A stretch of 36,636 bases of DNA from Actinomycetes bacterium (GCA_021784375.1 JAJXSV010000003.1:1-36636), one strand, 5' to 3'; shown: positions 1 to 9,454, numbered from the stretch's first letter. The notes: a model not told the origin generated them from the sequence alone. Made by a program: numbers and translations.

Positions 1-87
1 CTCACCCAGCTCCTGGAGCTTGGTGACCGCTTCCTTGCTGGTGATACCGAGCTCTTTGGCGAGCTCGTGAACCCTGAGCTTTGACAC
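1..87 (-). CDS. infB: Translation initiation factor IF-2, N-terminal 29 codons (partial)
   Basis: Only the first 29 codons are inside the window; the gene continues past base 1. It begins with GTG and reads VSKLRVHELAKELG followed by ITSKEAVTKLQELGE, the typical N-terminal IF2_N helix-rich module (V-R-V-x-E-L-A-K-E-L-G) of bacterial IF-2. A GAGG Shine-Dalgarno lies about 5-8 bases before the GTG. IF-2 is the GTPase that places fMet-tRNA on the 30S subunit; its GTPase domain is not visible here. The gene follows ylxR on the same strand, the standard nusA-ylxR-infB order, with a leader of about 100 bases that contains hairpins (106-162). Confidence 0.9.
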   Translation of the reverse strand, partial: MSKLRVHELAKELGITSKEAVTKLQELGE

Positions 88-105
88 AGTTCCTCTTCGC
101 GTCTT

Positions 106-162
106 GTGCTCAGGGCCGGGATTGGCCTAGAGCACTGGTGGGAGCACGCTCATCGCGTGCTC
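106..162 (-). promoter_or_regulatory. Tandem hairpins in the ylxR-infB intergenic leader
   Basis: Two inverted repeats lie between the ylxR stop and the infB GTG. One pairs 106-111 (GTGCTC) with 130-135 (GAGCAC) and, further in, 114-117 with 124-127. The other is a perfect 8-bp stem, 142-149 (GAGCACGC) with 155-162. The arm GTGCTC occurs at both 106-111 and 157-162, and GAGCAC at both 130-135 and 142-147, so alternative pairings are possible. No U-run follows in the direction of transcription, so these look like leader or processing structures rather than a terminator. Confidence 0.45.
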
Positions 163-190
163 ATTTGGTACTCATCGGGTCTTCATCCCG

Positions 191-493
191 TCACGCTCCC
201 GCGTGTTGAGTGGTGGACATGGACAACCGCAACTCCCCCAGCCCGACCGGGGGCCCCTCGAAGCGGAGCGCGCGCTGGAAGGCGCGGCGCGATTCCGCCT
301 TGGCAAGGCACCCGAGGTCGCGATGCACGTAGGCGCCGCGACCCTCGAGCCGCGCCATGGGGTCGCCGGTGAGTACACCGTCGACGCGGACAACGCGGAG
401 GAGTTGCGATTTCGCAGCCGTCCCACGACACCCCACGCAGGTGCGTACGGGTTGCGAGGGGACTTCTGCAGTGGTCGATTCTATCGTGCTCAC
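191..493 (-). CDS. ylxR: YlxR (DUF448) nucleoid/RNA-binding protein
   Basis: A 100-residue protein with the two YlxR signatures: RTCVGCRGTAAKSQLLRVV near residue 18 and GRGAYVHRDLGCLAKA near residue 53, followed by basic residues. Family members are small RNA- or DNA-binding proteins encoded in the nusA-infB operon; a nucleoid-associated role and an RNase P interaction have been reported in other bacteria. The GTG start at 493 overlaps the nusA stop in a GTGA arrangement, so translation is probably coupled to nusA. The open frame extends much further upstream inside nusA, but nothing YlxR-like is found there. Confidence 0.88.
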   Translation of the reverse strand: MSTIESTTAEVPSQPVRTCVGCRGTAAKSQLLRVVRVDGVLTGDPMARLEGRGAYVHRDLGCLAKAESRRAFQRALRFEGPPVGLGELRLSMSTTQHAGA

Positions 494-1473
494 GACCCTG
501 CTTCGGACGAGGCGGCATCCGACCGGATGTCGATCTTCCAACCGGTCAGTCGGGCGGCCAGCCGGGCGTTCTGGCCCTCCTTGCCGATGGCGAGCGACAA
601 CTGGTAGTCCGGCACCACGACCTTGGCCTGACGGGCCTCGCGGTCGACGATGTCCACGCTCACGACCCGGGCCGGGCTGAGGGCCGCGGCGATGTACTCG
701 GCAGGATCGTCGGACCAGTCGACGATGTCGATCTTCTCCCCATGGAGCTCGTTCACGACATTGCGGACGCGAGCACCCATGGGACCGATGCAACTGCCCT
801 TGGCGGCCACGCCCTGTTTGTGGGACACCACCGACATCTTCGTGCGGTGGCCGGCCTCGCGGGCGATCCCCATGATCTCCACCGTGCCGTCCGCGATCTC
901 CGGCACCTCCAGCCGGAACAGCGCCTTCACCAGGTTCGGGTGCGAGCGGCTGAGTTGCACGGACGCGCCGCGGGCCCCCATCTTCGACAGCACCACGATG
1001 ACCTTGATGCGCATGCCGTGCGCGTAGGTCTCCCCCGGTACCTGCTCGCCCGGCGGGATGACGCCCTCGACCTTGCCGAGGTTGACGTGCACCATCTTGG
1101 GGTCGGACGCCTGTTGGACGACACCGCTCACGATGTCACCCTCCTTGGCGGCGAACTCGTTGTGCGTCACCAGCTCGTTGGCATCCTTCAGGCGCTGCAT
1201 GAGCATCGAGCGCGCTGTGGTGGCAGCGATGCGACCGAAATCCTTTGGCGTGTCATCGAATTCGCCGATGCGCGCGCCATCCTCGTCGAACTCGTACCGC
1301 CACACCGTCACGTGCCCGGACCGGCGGTCGAGCTCGACCCGGCCGTACGCGTCCTCGCCGTGTGCCTTGTGGTACGCGGACCACAGCGCCTCCTCGATGG
1401 ACACCATCAACGACTCGATGGCGATGCCCCGCTCACTGGCGACGGCGCGCAGGGCGCTCATATCAATGTCCAT
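490..1473 (-). CDS. nusA: Transcription termination/antitermination factor NusA
   Basis: A 327-residue NusA. The N-terminal RNA-polymerase-binding domain occupies about residues 1-110, an S1 domain follows to about 180 (GDIVSGVVQQ...VHVNLGKVEGVIP), and two KH domains come next (GSCIGPMGARVRNVVNEL; LSLAIGKEGQNARLAARL). It lacks the C-terminal acidic repeats of enterobacterial NusA, as is usual in actinobacteria. The ATG at 1473 has GAGGAG about 8 bases upstream and begins one base after the rimP stop; a longer open frame upstream lies inside rimP and is not NusA-like. NusA binds RNA polymerase and nascent RNA to modulate pausing, termination and rRNA antitermination. Confidence 0.96.
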   Translation of the reverse strand: MDIDMSALRAVASERGIAIESLMVSIEEALWSAYHKAHGEDAYGRVELDRRSGHVTVWRYEFDEDGARIGEFDDTPKDFGRIAATTARSMLMQRLKDANELVTHNEFAAKEGDIVSGVVQQASDPKMVHVNLGKVEGVIPPGEQVPGETYAHGMRIKVIVVLSKMGARGASVQLSRSHPNLVKALFRLEVPEIADGTVEIMGIAREAGHRTKMSVVSHKQGVAAKGSCIGPMGARVRNVVNELHGEKIDIVDWSDDPAEYIAAALSPARVVSVDIVDREARQAKVVVPDYQLSLAIGKEGQNARLAARLTGWKIDIRSDAASSEAGS

Positions 1474-1474
1474 G

Positions 1475-1978
1475 TCACTGCTCCTCGTCGTCCGCGATCG
1501 GTTCGAGATCCTCGTCCCTGACCACGCGATTGAACTCGACCTGCACGATCGCCTTGCTGATCTGTGCGGTGTTGCGGGTGCGCGTGGCACCCTTGAAGTT
1601 GAACACCACGTCCCCGCTGTCCTCGTGGAACTCGAGGATGCGACCGGTGTCCTCGCGGCCGTCGGCGAACTGCACCTTCACCATGCGACCCACAGCGCGC
1701 CGCCAGTGCCGCGGGAGCGACAGTGGCCGCTCCACGCCGGGGCTCGTCACCTCCAGCGTCCAGTCCGCTTCGCCCAGGGCATGGGCGTCTTCGATGGCTG
1801 CACCCACCGCACGTGATACGTCGGCCACCTGATCCAGGTTGAGCCCGTTGTCGCCGTCCACGATGATCTTCAAGAGCTTCCGTCGGCCGACGTTGCTGAT
1901 GCGCACGCCCTCCAGATCGAGGTCAAGGGATGACACCACGGGTTCCACCAGCGCGGTGATTGCGGATACGTCGGACAT
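1475..1978 (-). CDS. rimP: Ribosome maturation factor RimP
   Basis: A 167-residue RimP (YhbC/DUF150), which is needed for late assembly of the 30S subunit. Diagnostic stretches are LEGVRISNVGRRKLLKIIVDGD near the N-terminus and the conserved LEVTSPGVERPL near residue 75. The C-terminal part (about 95-160) is the SH3-like domain. The ATG at 1978 is preceded by AGGGAG at a normal distance. It is the first gene of the rimP-nusA-ylxR-infB operon. The 136 bases upstream, down from the permease gene, must carry the operon promoter, but I see no convincing -35/-10 pair there. Confidence 0.95.
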   Translation of the reverse strand: MSDVSAITALVEPVVSSLDLDLEGVRISNVGRRKLLKIIVDGDNGLNLDQVADVSRAVGAAIEDAHALGEADWTLEVTSPGVERPLSLPRHWRRAVGRMVKVQFADGREDTGRILEFHEDSGDVVFNFKGATRTRNTAQISKAIVQVEFNRVVRDEDLEPIADDEEQ

Positions 1979-2114
1979 CCGATCTCCCTATCCTGTTGTG
2001 GCCGTGCGGTTGTGGGCGCCGTGCGCCGATGCCGCGAACGGTAGCCGAAACTGCCGGGTGGCGCCTACCGCGCGAGTGCGGCCCCTGCCCGCCGTCGGCT
2101 TGTGGCAGCGCGGG

Positions 2115-2888
2115 TCAGAGCAGTGACCACCCGAGCTTGAGCAGCAGGGCACCCGTGCTGCACAGGAACACGATGCGCACGAAGGCGGAGCCGCGAGCGA
2201 TGGCCATGCGCGCGCCCAGCCCTCCCCCGAGTGCATTGGCGGCACCCATGGACAGGCCCAGCCAGACCAGGATGTGCCCGGTGGCGACGAACACCATGAT
2301 CGAGGCCAGGTTCGTCGACCAGTTGGCCAACTTGGCTGCGACGGATGCGCCGAGGAAGCTCAGCCCCACGAACGACACGAACCCGATGAGCAGGAACGAG
2401 CCGGTACCGGGTCCGATGAGGCCGTCGTAGAAGCCGACCACCCCGGCGATCATCAGGGCGTTGGCGTGGTGCGCGGCCGCGAACACCTCGCGATCGAGCA
2501 CCGGCCTCCGCAGGATCGTGAACAGCCAGACGCCCGCCAGCACGACGACGATCGCCGGGCGCAGGAACTCCGTGGACACGCGAGTCGCCGTGAAGGTCCC
2601 CATGCCCGCGCTCACGAACGCCACCGCCATGATGCGCCGCGCGAGGCGCCAATCCGGCTGGTGCGCCTTCGTGTAGGTGCGGACGGCGACCGAGGTCCCG
2701 ATGATGCTGGACGTCTTGTTGGTGCCCATCGCGGTGAGCGTCGCCGCGTGCGGGAAGACCAGCAGCAGCGCAGGCAACTGGACCAACCCGCCGCCGCCGG
2801 CGACCGCGTCGATCCAACCCGCGCAGAACGCCGCCACCAGCAGCAAGGCGATGGCCGTCGCTGAGAACTCAATCACGACGGGCGCCAT
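2115..2888 (-). CDS. TauE/SafE (YfcA-like) membrane permease
   Basis: A 257-residue, very hydrophobic protein of the sulfite exporter TauE/SafE family. It has the two family repeats: GWIDAVAGGGGLVQLP near residue 24 and GFYDGLIGPGTGSFLL near residue 151, each starting a membrane half. GTNKTSS near residue 55 and AKLANWSTNLAS near residue 186 are the matching conserved segments. Members move small organic or sulfur-containing anions across the membrane, but the substrate cannot be told from sequence. It lies between proS and rimP on the same strand. The ATG has no clear Shine-Dalgarno. I count about eight membrane spans by eye. Confidence 0.85.
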   Translation of the reverse strand: MAPVVIEFSATAIALLLVAAFCAGWIDAVAGGGGLVQLPALLLVFPHAATLTAMGTNKTSSIIGTSVAVRTYTKAHQPDWRLARRIMAVAFVSAGMGTFTATRVSTEFLRPAIVVVLAGVWLFTILRRPVLDREVFAAAHHANALMIAGVVGFYDGLIGPGTGSFLLIGFVSFVGLSFLGASVAAKLANWSTNLASIMVFVATGHILVWLGLSMGAANALGGGLGARMAIARGSAFVRIVFLCSTGALLLKLGWSLL

Positions 2889-2972
2889 GTCCAGCCGCGC
2901 GCCGAAGCAGCGGCAAGGCGTACAACCCGCGCGTTAGCAGCGGACGCACGCCTCCTCGCTGCTGCGCTGCGG

Positions 2973-4733
2973 TCACGAGCGACAGGTGGCGATGATGTGC
3001 GCCGCGGCCTCGGCCGTCGCGACGTCTGCGCGTTCGCCCGTGCGGCGGTCCTTCACCTCGATGATGCCGTTGGCGAGGTTCTTGCCGACGACGACGATCG
3101 TCGGCACGCCGATGAGTTCGGCATCGTTGAACTTCACGCCGGGCGAGGCCTGGCGGCGGTCATCGAAGAGCACACGCAGGCCCGCGGCCTCGAGTTCGCC
3201 AGCGAGCGACTCCGCCCTCTCCCACACGGCTTCGTCCTTGCCCGTGGCGACCAGGTGCACATCCGCGGGCGCGATCTCACGGGGCCAGCACAGGCCCTTC
3301 TCGTCGAAGTGCTGCTCGGCGATGGCCGCGACCAGCCGGGTGACGCCGATCCCGTACGACCCCATGGTGACGACCTGGCTCCTGCCGTGCTCGTCCAGCA
3401 CGGTGAGGTCCAGCGCCTTGGCGTACTTGCGGCCGAGCTGGAAGATGTGGCCGATCTCGATGCCGCGCGCCTGGTGCAGCGTGGCACCGCAGTTCGGACA
3501 GCCATCGCCATCCTTGATCTCCGCGCTCTCGATGGAGCCGTCCGCGGTGAAGTCACGTCCGGCCACCAGGTCGTAGACGTGGCTCCCGCTCACGTCCGCG
3601 CCGGTGATCCAGCGCGTGCCCTCCACCACCCGGGGATCGAGCAGGTACCGAACCCCCGCCGGCTTGTCCTCCCCCAGTGCACCGGGCCCGATGTAGCCCT
3701 TGGCCAACGTGGGACGGGCGACGAAGTCCGACTCATCGAAGGGCTCGGGGATGCCCGGGCTCAGTACGGCCTCGAGGCGCTTCATGTCCACCTCGCGGTC
3801 CCCGGGTAGGCCGACCGCCAATGCCCACTGCCTGCCGTCCGGTTCCGTGACCTTGAAGACGATGTTCTTCAGCGTGTCCGCCGCCGTCCAGGCGCGATCG
3901 GCGCGCGGGAAGCGGGCATTCGAGAGGTCCACCAGGGTCTCGATGGTCGGCGTGTCAGGCGTGAGTTCCGCGTGTGCGGCGGGCACGTCTGCGTAGGGCA
4001 GCGCGGCCGGCACGGGCGTGACGACTGCCTCGACATTGGCCGCGTAGCCGCAGGACGCACACTGCACGAAGGTGTCCTCACCATGCTCCGACATGGCGAG
4101 GAACTCCTCGGATGCGGAACCGCCCATGGCGCCGGACATGGCCGAGACGATGACGTACTCCAGTCCCATGCGATCGAAGGTGGAGATGTAGGCGTCACGG
4201 TGTTGCGCGTACGACTGCTGCAGGCCGGCGTCGTCGATGTCGAAGGAGTAGGAGTCCTTCATGACGAACTCGCGGCCGCGCAGGACACCGGCGCGCGGCC
4301 TTGCCTCATCGCGGTACTTGATCTGGATCTGGTAGATGTGCAGGGGCAGGTCCTTGTAGGACGAGTACTCGCCCTTCACCATGAGCGTGAACATCTCCTC
4401 ATGGGTGGGCCCGAGCAGCATGTCGTTGCCCTTGCGGTCCTTGAGGCGGAAGAGGTTGGGGCCGTACTCGGTCCAGCGATTGGTCTTCTCGTAGGGCTCA
4501 CGGGGCAGGATGCCCGGGAAGTGCACCTCCTGGAAGCCCGCGGCGTCCATCTCCTCGCGCACGATCCGCTCCACGTTGCGGTACACGGCGTAGCCGAGGG
4601 GCAGCCAGGAGAAGATGCCGGGCGCCACCCGGCGCACCAGGCCCGCGCGGGTCAGCAACTTGTCGCTCGGCACCACGGCGTCCGCCGGATCCTCGCGCAG
4701 GGTGCGCAGGAACAGTGTCGACATTCGCAGCAT
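2973..4733 (-). CDS. proS: Prolyl-tRNA synthetase, editing-domain type
   Basis: A 586-residue class II synthetase that charges tRNA-Pro. The catalytic core shows motif 2 ([17 protein letters not shown] near 140) and motif 3 ([17 protein letters not shown] near 450). The region about 225-400 between them is the bacterial INS editing domain, which hydrolyses Ala-tRNA-Pro. The C-terminal anticodon-binding domain follows (from about 490). The start ATG at 4733 has GAGGGAG about 6 bases upstream, which supports MLRMSTLF over the internal ATG three codons later. The next gene upstream (GNAT) is on the same strand, 83 bases away. Confidence 0.97.
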   Translation of the reverse strand: MLRMSTLFLRTLREDPADAVVPSDKLLTRAGLVRRVAPGIFSWLPLGYAVYRNVERIVREEMDAAGFQEVHFPGILPREPYEKTNRWTEYGPNLFRLKDRKGNDMLLGPTHEEMFTLMVKGEYSSYKDLPLHIYQIQIKYRDEARPRAGVLRGREFVMKDSYSFDIDDAGLQQSYAQHRDAYISTFDRMGLEYVIVSAMSGAMGGSASEEFLAMSEHGEDTFVQCASCGYAANVEAVVTPVPAALPYADVPAAHAELTPDTPTIETLVDLSNARFPRADRAWTAADTLKNIVFKVTEPDGRQWALAVGLPGDREVDMKRLEAVLSPGIPEPFDESDFVARPTLAKGYIGPGALGEDKPAGVRYLLDPRVVEGTRWITGADVSGSHVYDLVAGRDFTADGSIESAEIKDGDGCPNCGATLHQARGIEIGHIFQLGRKYAKALDLTVLDEHGRSQVVTMGSYGIGVTRLVAAIAEQHFDEKGLCWPREIAPADVHLVATGKDEAVWERAESLAGELEAAGLRVLFDDRRQASPGVKFNDAELIGVPTIVVVGKNLANGIIEVKDRRTGERADVATAEAAAHIIATCRS

Positions 4734-4816
4734 GGTGACTCCCTCGGCCGATCAATCCCCACAGGGTAGTCGGGCGCGAACGCGCCACCAGCGCAGCCGC
4801 AGGTGCTGGCCGGCAC

Positions 4817-5629
4817 CTAGAAGAACACGGTGGCGAAGGTGTCCACGTACTCGAACCCCACGCGCTCATAGGCGCGACGCGCGGCCGTATTGAAGTCGTT
4901 GACGTAGAGCTCCACTGCGGGGGCGATCTCGCGCAGGGCGGTGGCGGCGACGGCTGCCAACGCCGGCGCCGCCAGGCCCCGCCCGCGCAGTTCCGGGTTC
5001 ACCCACACCCCCTGCAGTTGGCAGGCCGCGGAGGAGATGGCGCCGACCTCCGTCTTGAACACGACGACGCCGTCATCGACGCGCACGAAGGACCTCCCGG
5101 ACGTGATGGTGTCCCGGATGCGGCTGCGATAGGCGGTCTCCATGCCGCGCGAGACCGGGGACACCCCCACCTCGGCGGTGAACATCTCCACACAGCAGGG
5201 GAAGAGCAGATCGAAGTCCTCCTCGGTCCCCCGCCGTACGCGGGGGTCGGCGGGCACGCGCGCGTCAGTCGTGAGCACCATGAGCGGCTGCGCCGGACGG
5301 GTGTCGCGGGCGGGTCCCCAACGCCCGTCGAGCGCCTGCCAGAGGAGGGCCACGTCTTCGCGTCGACCGACGATCGATGCGGAGCGTCGGCCCGCTTGGG
5401 CGAGGTGGAGTGCCAGTGCCGCCGCCGTGCCGGTGTTCAGCGCGGACGGCACGCAGTTCGCGCCGACGGTGGCAATGGCGCGCAGGTCCGCGTCCTCGAA
5501 CACGCCCACCAGTTCCCCGACCGAGCCCCGTTCGAGCATGGAGGCCAGGAAGCAGTTCGCGTAGGGCCGCACCTGCACGAGCGAACGCGCAGCCGCAATG
5601 TCCGCCTGGAGCAGCGGCCGCGTCCTCAC
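4817..5629 (-). CDS. GNAT N-acetyltransferase with N-terminal DUF4081
   Basis: A 270-residue two-domain protein. About residues 1-120 match the actinobacterial DUF4081 module, and about 130-270 form a GNAT acyltransferase fold with the acetyl-CoA pocket LQGVWVNPELRGRGLAAPAL (R/Q-x-x-G-x-G/A type) and the closing segment LYVNDFNTAARRAYERVGFEYV. Proteins of this architecture typically lie beside ispG in actinobacteria (Rv2867c in M. tuberculosis), but the acetyl acceptor is not established. The GTG start at 5629 follows the ispG stop by only five bases, so it is probably co-transcribed with ispG. Confidence 0.88.
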   Translation of the reverse strand: MRTRPLLQADIAAARSLVQVRPYANCFLASMLERGSVGELVGVFEDADLRAIATVGANCVPSALNTGTAAALALHLAQAGRRSASIVGRREDVALLWQALDGRWGPARDTRPAQPLMVLTTDARVPADPRVRRGTEEDFDLLFPCCVEMFTAEVGVSPVSRGMETAYRSRIRDTITSGRSFVRVDDGVVVFKTEVGAISSAACQLQGVWVNPELRGRGLAAPALAAVAATALREIAPAVELYVNDFNTAARRAYERVGFEYVDTFATVFF

Positions 5630-5634
5630 CTCGA

Positions 5635-6798
5635 TCAGGAGACGGAGACGGTGGGTTCGCCCTCGCTGTCGGCGAACTCGGCGAGCTCGGCCAACTTCAT
5701 GGCCTCCTCGATGAGCGTCTCGACGATCTGCGATTCAGGCACGGTCTTGATGACCTCACCCTTGACGAAGATCTGGCCCTTGCCGTTGCCGGATGCGACG
5801 CCCAGGTCCGCCTCCCGAGCCTCGCCGGGGCCGTTCACAACACAGCCCATGACGGCGACGCGCAGCGGGATCTCCATGCCCTTGAGGCCGGCGGTGACTT
5901 CCTCGGCAAGCTTGTACACGTCCACCTGGGCCCGTCCGCATGATGGGCAGGACACGATCTCCAGCCGGCGCGGGCGCAGGTTCAGCGACTCCAGGATCTG
6001 CAGGCCGACCTTGACCTCCTCGACCGGCGGTGCCGACAGCGAGACCCGAATGGTGTCCCCGATGCCCCGGGACAGCAGCGCGCCGAAGGCAACGCCCGAT
6101 TTCACGGTGCCCTGGAAGGCCGGACCGGCCTCGGTGACGCCGAGGTGAAGGGGGTAGTCGCACTGCTCGCTGAGCAGTTCGTACGCGCGCACCATGACCA
6201 CGGGATCGTGGTGCTTGACGGAGATCTTGAAGTCCCGGAAGTCGTGCTCCTCGAAGAGCGAAGCCTCCCAGAGCGCCGACTCGACGAGCGCCTCCGGCGT
6301 GGCCCTGCCGTACTTCTCGAGCAGGCGCTTGTCCAGGGAGCCTGCGTTCACCCCGATGCGGATGGGGCAGGCCGCCTCCTTGGCGGCACGCGCGATCTCC
6401 TTGATCTTGTCATCGAACTGCTTGATGTTGCCCGGGTTCACCCGCACCGCACCACAGCCGGCGTCGATGGCGGCGAACACGTACTTGGGCTGGAAGTGGA
6501 TGTCGGCGATGACGGGGATCGGCGAGTGCCGCACGATCTCCGCCAGGGCGTCGGCGTCATCCTGGCTGGGACAGGCCACGCGCACGATCTGGCAGCCGGT
6601 GGCGGTGAGTTCCGCGATCTGCTGAAGGGTCGCGTTCACGTTCGCGGTGAGCGTGGTGGTCATCGATTGCACGGTGATCGGTGCGTCGCCCCCGACCTCG
6701 ACCGGATTCGAGTGGTGGCGCAGGGTCAGCTTGCGCGTGGGGCGGCGAGGCGCGAGGACCGGCGCGGGGCCGGCTGGCATTCCGAGGGAAACCGACAT
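5635..6798 (-). CDS. ispG: 4-Hydroxy-3-methylbut-2-enyl diphosphate synthase (GcpE/IspG)
   Basis: A 387-residue bacterial IspG. This [4Fe-4S] enzyme converts methylerythritol cyclodiphosphate to HMBPP in the non-mevalonate isoprenoid pathway. The N-terminal TIM-barrel part includes [19 protein letters not shown] and RVNPGNI. The cluster ligands are visible as Cys284 and Cys287 (SCPSCGR) and Cys319 ([11 protein letters not shown]), with the catalytic Glu326 in GPGEA. It is followed by the GNAT gene and preceded by the site-2 protease and dxr, so two MEP-pathway genes (dxr, ispG) flank the protease. No Shine-Dalgarno precedes the ATG; a GATACT hexamer six bases upstream suggests a leaderless transcript. 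Confidence 0.97.
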   Translation of the reverse strand: MSVSLGMPAGPAPVLAPRRPTRKLTLRHHSNPVEVGGDAPITVQSMTTTLTANVNATLQQIAELTATGCQIVRVACPSQDDADALAEIVRHSPIPVIADIHFQPKYVFAAIDAGCGAVRVNPGNIKQFDDKIKEIARAAKEAACPIRIGVNAGSLDKRLLEKYGRATPEALVESALWEASLFEEHDFRDFKISVKHHDPVVMVRAYELLSEQCDYPLHLGVTEAGPAFQGTVKSGVAFGALLSRGIGDTIRVSLSAPPVEEVKVGLQILESLNLRPRRLEIVSCPSCGRAQVDVYKLAEEVTAGLKGMEIPLRVAVMGCVVNGPGEAREADLGVASGNGKGQIFVKGEVIKTVPESQIVETLIEEAMKLAELAEFADSEGEPTVSVS

Positions 6799-6804
6799 GG
6801 GGCA

Positions 6805-6810
6805 AGTATC
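6805..6810 (-). promoter_or_regulatory. Possible -10 element for leaderless ispG
   Basis: On the minus strand GATACT ends six bases before the ispG ATG, and no purine-rich ribosome site lies between. That spacing would place the transcript start at or near the start codon, a common arrangement in actinobacteria. No good -35 is seen, so this remains a tentative call. Confidence 0.3.
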
Positions 6811-6860
6811 TCGCAGCGTGCGCGCTCAGCCAGCCGGGGCGCAGCGCCGCCCGCCGCCGA

Positions 6861-8168
6861 TCAGCCGCCGAGGGTGATCGGCTTCACGATGTCCGCCCAG
6901 ATGACGAGGGCGCCGACGCCGATGAGCAGGGCGGACATGGCGTAGGTGAGCGGCAGCAGCCGGGCGGTGTCCACCGGTCCGCGCCCACTGCGGCCGCGCA
7001 GGCGACGGACCCCATTGCGCACGGCCTCCCAAGCGGCCGCGGCGACCTGGCCCCCGTCGAGGGGCATCAGGGGCACCAGGTTGAACAGGAACAGGAACAG
7101 GTTGAGCGAGCCGATGAGCATGAGCAGGCTCACCACCTTGTCCAAGGGATCGGCCGTGGAGGCGGCGATCTCCCCACCGATGCGGGTGGCGCCGACAACC
7201 GAGACCGGTCCGTTGGGGTCACGTTGACCGCCGCTCACGAGGGTCCTGGCGAGCACCCAGATCTTCTCCGGGAAGGACGCCAGCGACCGGGCGGAGGCCG
7301 TGGTCATCGACCACATGATGCGCGGCACGATGCTCACCGGCAGGTGCTCGCGACGCCACTGCAGGAGCACGCCCATGACGGCCCGCTGGTACTTCTCGCC
7401 CGTGGCGACGCCGGAGGCGTCCAGCCGGTCCAGCGTGAGGATCTGGAAGTCGATGGGGATGGCCTTGCGAGCCCCGGCGGCGGTGCGCACGGTGACGGTT
7501 CCCGCAGCGCCCTTGGTGGCGGCAGAGGCGAGCGCAGCGTCGAGTGACTGCCAGTCGGAGACGGCGATGCCGTCGACGGCGACGATCGTCATGCCGGGCT
7601 GGAGCCCGGCCAACTCTGCGGCAGAGGGCCGACTGGAGCACTTGCCGTTCGCCAGCGCACTGCCGCTCGGGTTGGTACTGCTCACCATGCAGGGTGACAC
7701 CGTGTCGATGGTCGTGGTGGCGGCCGGTAGCCCCACACCGACGAGCGCGGCACCGAACATGAGGGCCGCCAGCAGCAGGTTGGTCACCGGACCGCCGAGC
7801 ATGATGACGGTGCGCTTGGCGATCGGCTGCTCATAGAAGGTGCGCCCGGCGTCGCTGGGCAGCACCTCGGACATCGATTCCTGACGGGCCTCCTCGGCCA
7901 GCCGCGCCAGTGCCCCGGTTCCCGACGTCCGGTTGGCTGGCGGGTACATGCCGACCATCCGGATGTAGCCGCCCACCGGGATGGCGCGCAGGGCGAAGCT
8001 CGTCTCCCCGAATCGGCGCGCGTACAGCGCAGGCCCGAACCCGATGGCGTAGTCACTCACGCGGACGCCGAAGCGCTTGGCAGGGATCAGGTGCCCGAAC
8101 TCGTGCAGGGCGATGGAGACGGCAATGGCCGTGATCACGGCCACCATGCCGAGGATCTGCCAACCCAT
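6861..8168 (-). CDS. rseP: Site-2 intramembrane zinc metalloprotease (Rip1/RseP family, PDZ)
   Basis: A 435-residue M50 protease. The first membrane helix carries the zinc motif HEFGH (about residue 22), and the C-terminal membrane segment carries NLVPLMPLDGGQV with the LDG aspartate ligand (about 380). A PDZ domain lies between them (about 185-260; AGLQPGMTIVAVDGIAVSDW). The family cuts membrane-bound anti-sigma factors and other substrates; in mycobacteria the orthologue Rip1 lies in the same dxr-rip1-gcpE context. The start at 8168 (MGWQILGM) is supported by a GGAG/AGGA site just upstream; a longer frame starting inside the dxr region lacks support. A cysteine pair inside the PDZ region is unusual for a cytosolic fold but acceptable outside the membrane. 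Confidence 0.93.
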   Translation of the reverse strand: MGWQILGMVAVITAIAVSIALHEFGHLIPAKRFGVRVSDYAIGFGPALYARRFGETSFALRAIPVGGYIRMVGMYPPANRTSGTGALARLAEEARQESMSEVLPSDAGRTFYEQPIAKRTVIMLGGPVTNLLLAALMFGAALVGVGLPAATTTIDTVSPCMVSSTNPSGSALANGKCSSRPSAAELAGLQPGMTIVAVDGIAVSDWQSLDAALASAATKGAAGTVTVRTAAGARKAIPIDFQILTLDRLDASGVATGEKYQRAVMGVLLQWRREHLPVSIVPRIMWSMTTASARSLASFPEKIWVLARTLVSGGQRDPNGPVSVVGATRIGGEIAASTADPLDKVVSLLMLIGSLNLFLFLFNLVPLMPLDGGQVAAAAWEAVRNGVRRLRGRSGRGPVDTARLLPLTYAMSALLIGVGALVIWADIVKPITLGG

Positions 8169-8185
8169 GTCCTGCTCCAGCCGAT

Positions 8186-9367
8186 TCAGCGTGCGATGAG
8201 CGAGCGTGCATGGGCCCGTGCCCACGACTCCGCTGCGAGTACATCATGCACGGTGGCACCGACAGTCGGCACAAAGGCGGATCCGGGCTCGGTGAGCGTC
8301 CCGTCAAGATGGGCGGCAACCACCCGCTGCACGGTGTCGACGATGCCCGGGAACGCCAGTGTGCCTGCGTGGAAGGCGTCCACCGCGGTCTCGTTGGCGG
8401 CGTTGAACACGGCCGGGGCCGTGCCCCCTGTCTCTCCGACCATGCGGGCCACGCCGACGGCAGGGAACGCCACCTCGTCGAGCGGCTCGAAGCCCCAACT
8501 GGCGGCAGTCGTCCAGTCGCATGGCGGAGCGGCATCGCGGATGCGCGCGGGCCAGTTCAGGCCGAGGGCGATCGGGATGAGCATGCTCGGAGGCGAGGCC
8601 TGCACGATGGTGGAGCCGTCCCAGAACTCGACCATCGAGTGCACCACCGACTGCGGATGTACGACGACCTCGATGGAGCTGAAGGGGATGTCGAAGAGCA
8701 GGTGGGCCTCGATGACCTCGAGGCCCTTGTTCACCAGGGTGGCCGAGTTGGTGGTGACCACGCGACCCATGTTCCAGGTGGGGTGCGCAAGCGCCTGCTC
8801 GGGCGTCACTCCCTGCAAGCGCTGACCGTCCCAGCCGCGGAATGGTCCACCGCTGGCCGTGATCACGAGCCGACGCACCTCGTGCCGATTGCCGGCTCGC
8901 AGGCACTGCGCGATCGCCGAGTGCTCCGAGTCGACGGGCACGATCTGCCCGGGCATGGCCGCGGCCTTCACGATGGGGCCGCCGACGACCAGCGACTCCT
9001 TGTTCGCCAGCGCCAGCACGGAGCCCGAGCTCAGTGCCGCCAGAGTCGGCATCAGGCCAACGGAACCGGTGATGCCGTTGAGCACCACATCGGCCCCACG
9101 GTCGGCCAGGTGGGTCGCGGCCTCGGCGCCGGCGATGACCTCGATGCCTCCGAGGCGCAGCTCGCGAAAGACGTCCGCGGCGCGCTCGTCGCCGATGGCG
9201 ACGCTGCGCACCCCGAACTCATCCGCCTGTTCCGCCAGGAGGCGCAGGTTCGAGCCCTGCGCGGAGAGACCGATGACGCGAAAGTGATCGCGGTTGCGTC
9301 GGATGATGTCGAGCGCCTGCGTGCCGATGGAGCCGGTGGATCCGAGGATGACGACGCTCCGGCTCAT
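8186..9367 (-). CDS. dxr: 1-Deoxy-D-xylulose-5-phosphate reductoisomerase
   Basis: A 393-residue DXR, which converts DXP to MEP using NADPH, the first committed step of the MEP pathway. The Rossmann motif GSTGSIG is at residues 9-15. The metal- and substrate-binding stretches ANKESLV, PVDSEHSAIAQCL and SGGPFRGW are intact, and the C-terminal helical domain is complete. It is the first gene of a minus-strand unit dxr-rseP-ispG-GNAT; the gap to rseP is 17 bases. Its 5' side faces gabT divergently across 94 bases. Confidence 0.97.
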   Translation of the reverse strand: MSRSVVILGSTGSIGTQALDIIRRNRDHFRVIGLSAQGSNLRLLAEQADEFGVRSVAIGDERAADVFRELRLGGIEVIAGAEAATHLADRGADVVLNGITGSVGLMPTLAALSSGSVLALANKESLVVGGPIVKAAAMPGQIVPVDSEHSAIAQCLRAGNRHEVRRLVITASGGPFRGWDGQRLQGVTPEQALAHPTWNMGRVVTTNSATLVNKGLEVIEAHLLFDIPFSSIEVVVHPQSVVHSMVEFWDGSTIVQASPPSMLIPIALGLNWPARIRDAAPPCDWTTAASWGFEPLDEVAFPAVGVARMVGETGGTAPAVFNAANETAVDAFHAGTLAFPGIVDTVQRVVAAHLDGTLTEPGSAFVPTVGATVHDVLAAESWARAHARSLIAR

Positions 9368-9426
9368 CGCCCAATCGTGCCACCAAACACCGGGTAGGCC
9401 GTTCGTCTTACGGCACGGACCTCAGT

Positions 9427-9454
9427 TTGGGGTGAGCGGGGGCGGTCGTAGCCT
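9427..9454 (+). promoter_or_regulatory. Possible leaderless promoter of gabT
   Basis: TTGGGG at 9427-9432 and TAGCCT at 9449-9454 are separated by 16 bases. The -10-like hexamer ends seven bases before the gabT ATG and no good Shine-Dalgarno lies between, as expected for a leaderless mRNA. The same 94-base space must also drive dxr on the other strand; it contains a short inverted repeat (9398-9402 with 9410-9414). Confidence 0.3.

Noticed and set aside
9398..9414. Short inverted repeat GCCGT/ACGGC in the dxr-gabT spacer as an operator
   Set aside because: Only five base pairs with a seven-base loop in GC-rich DNA; expected by chance.
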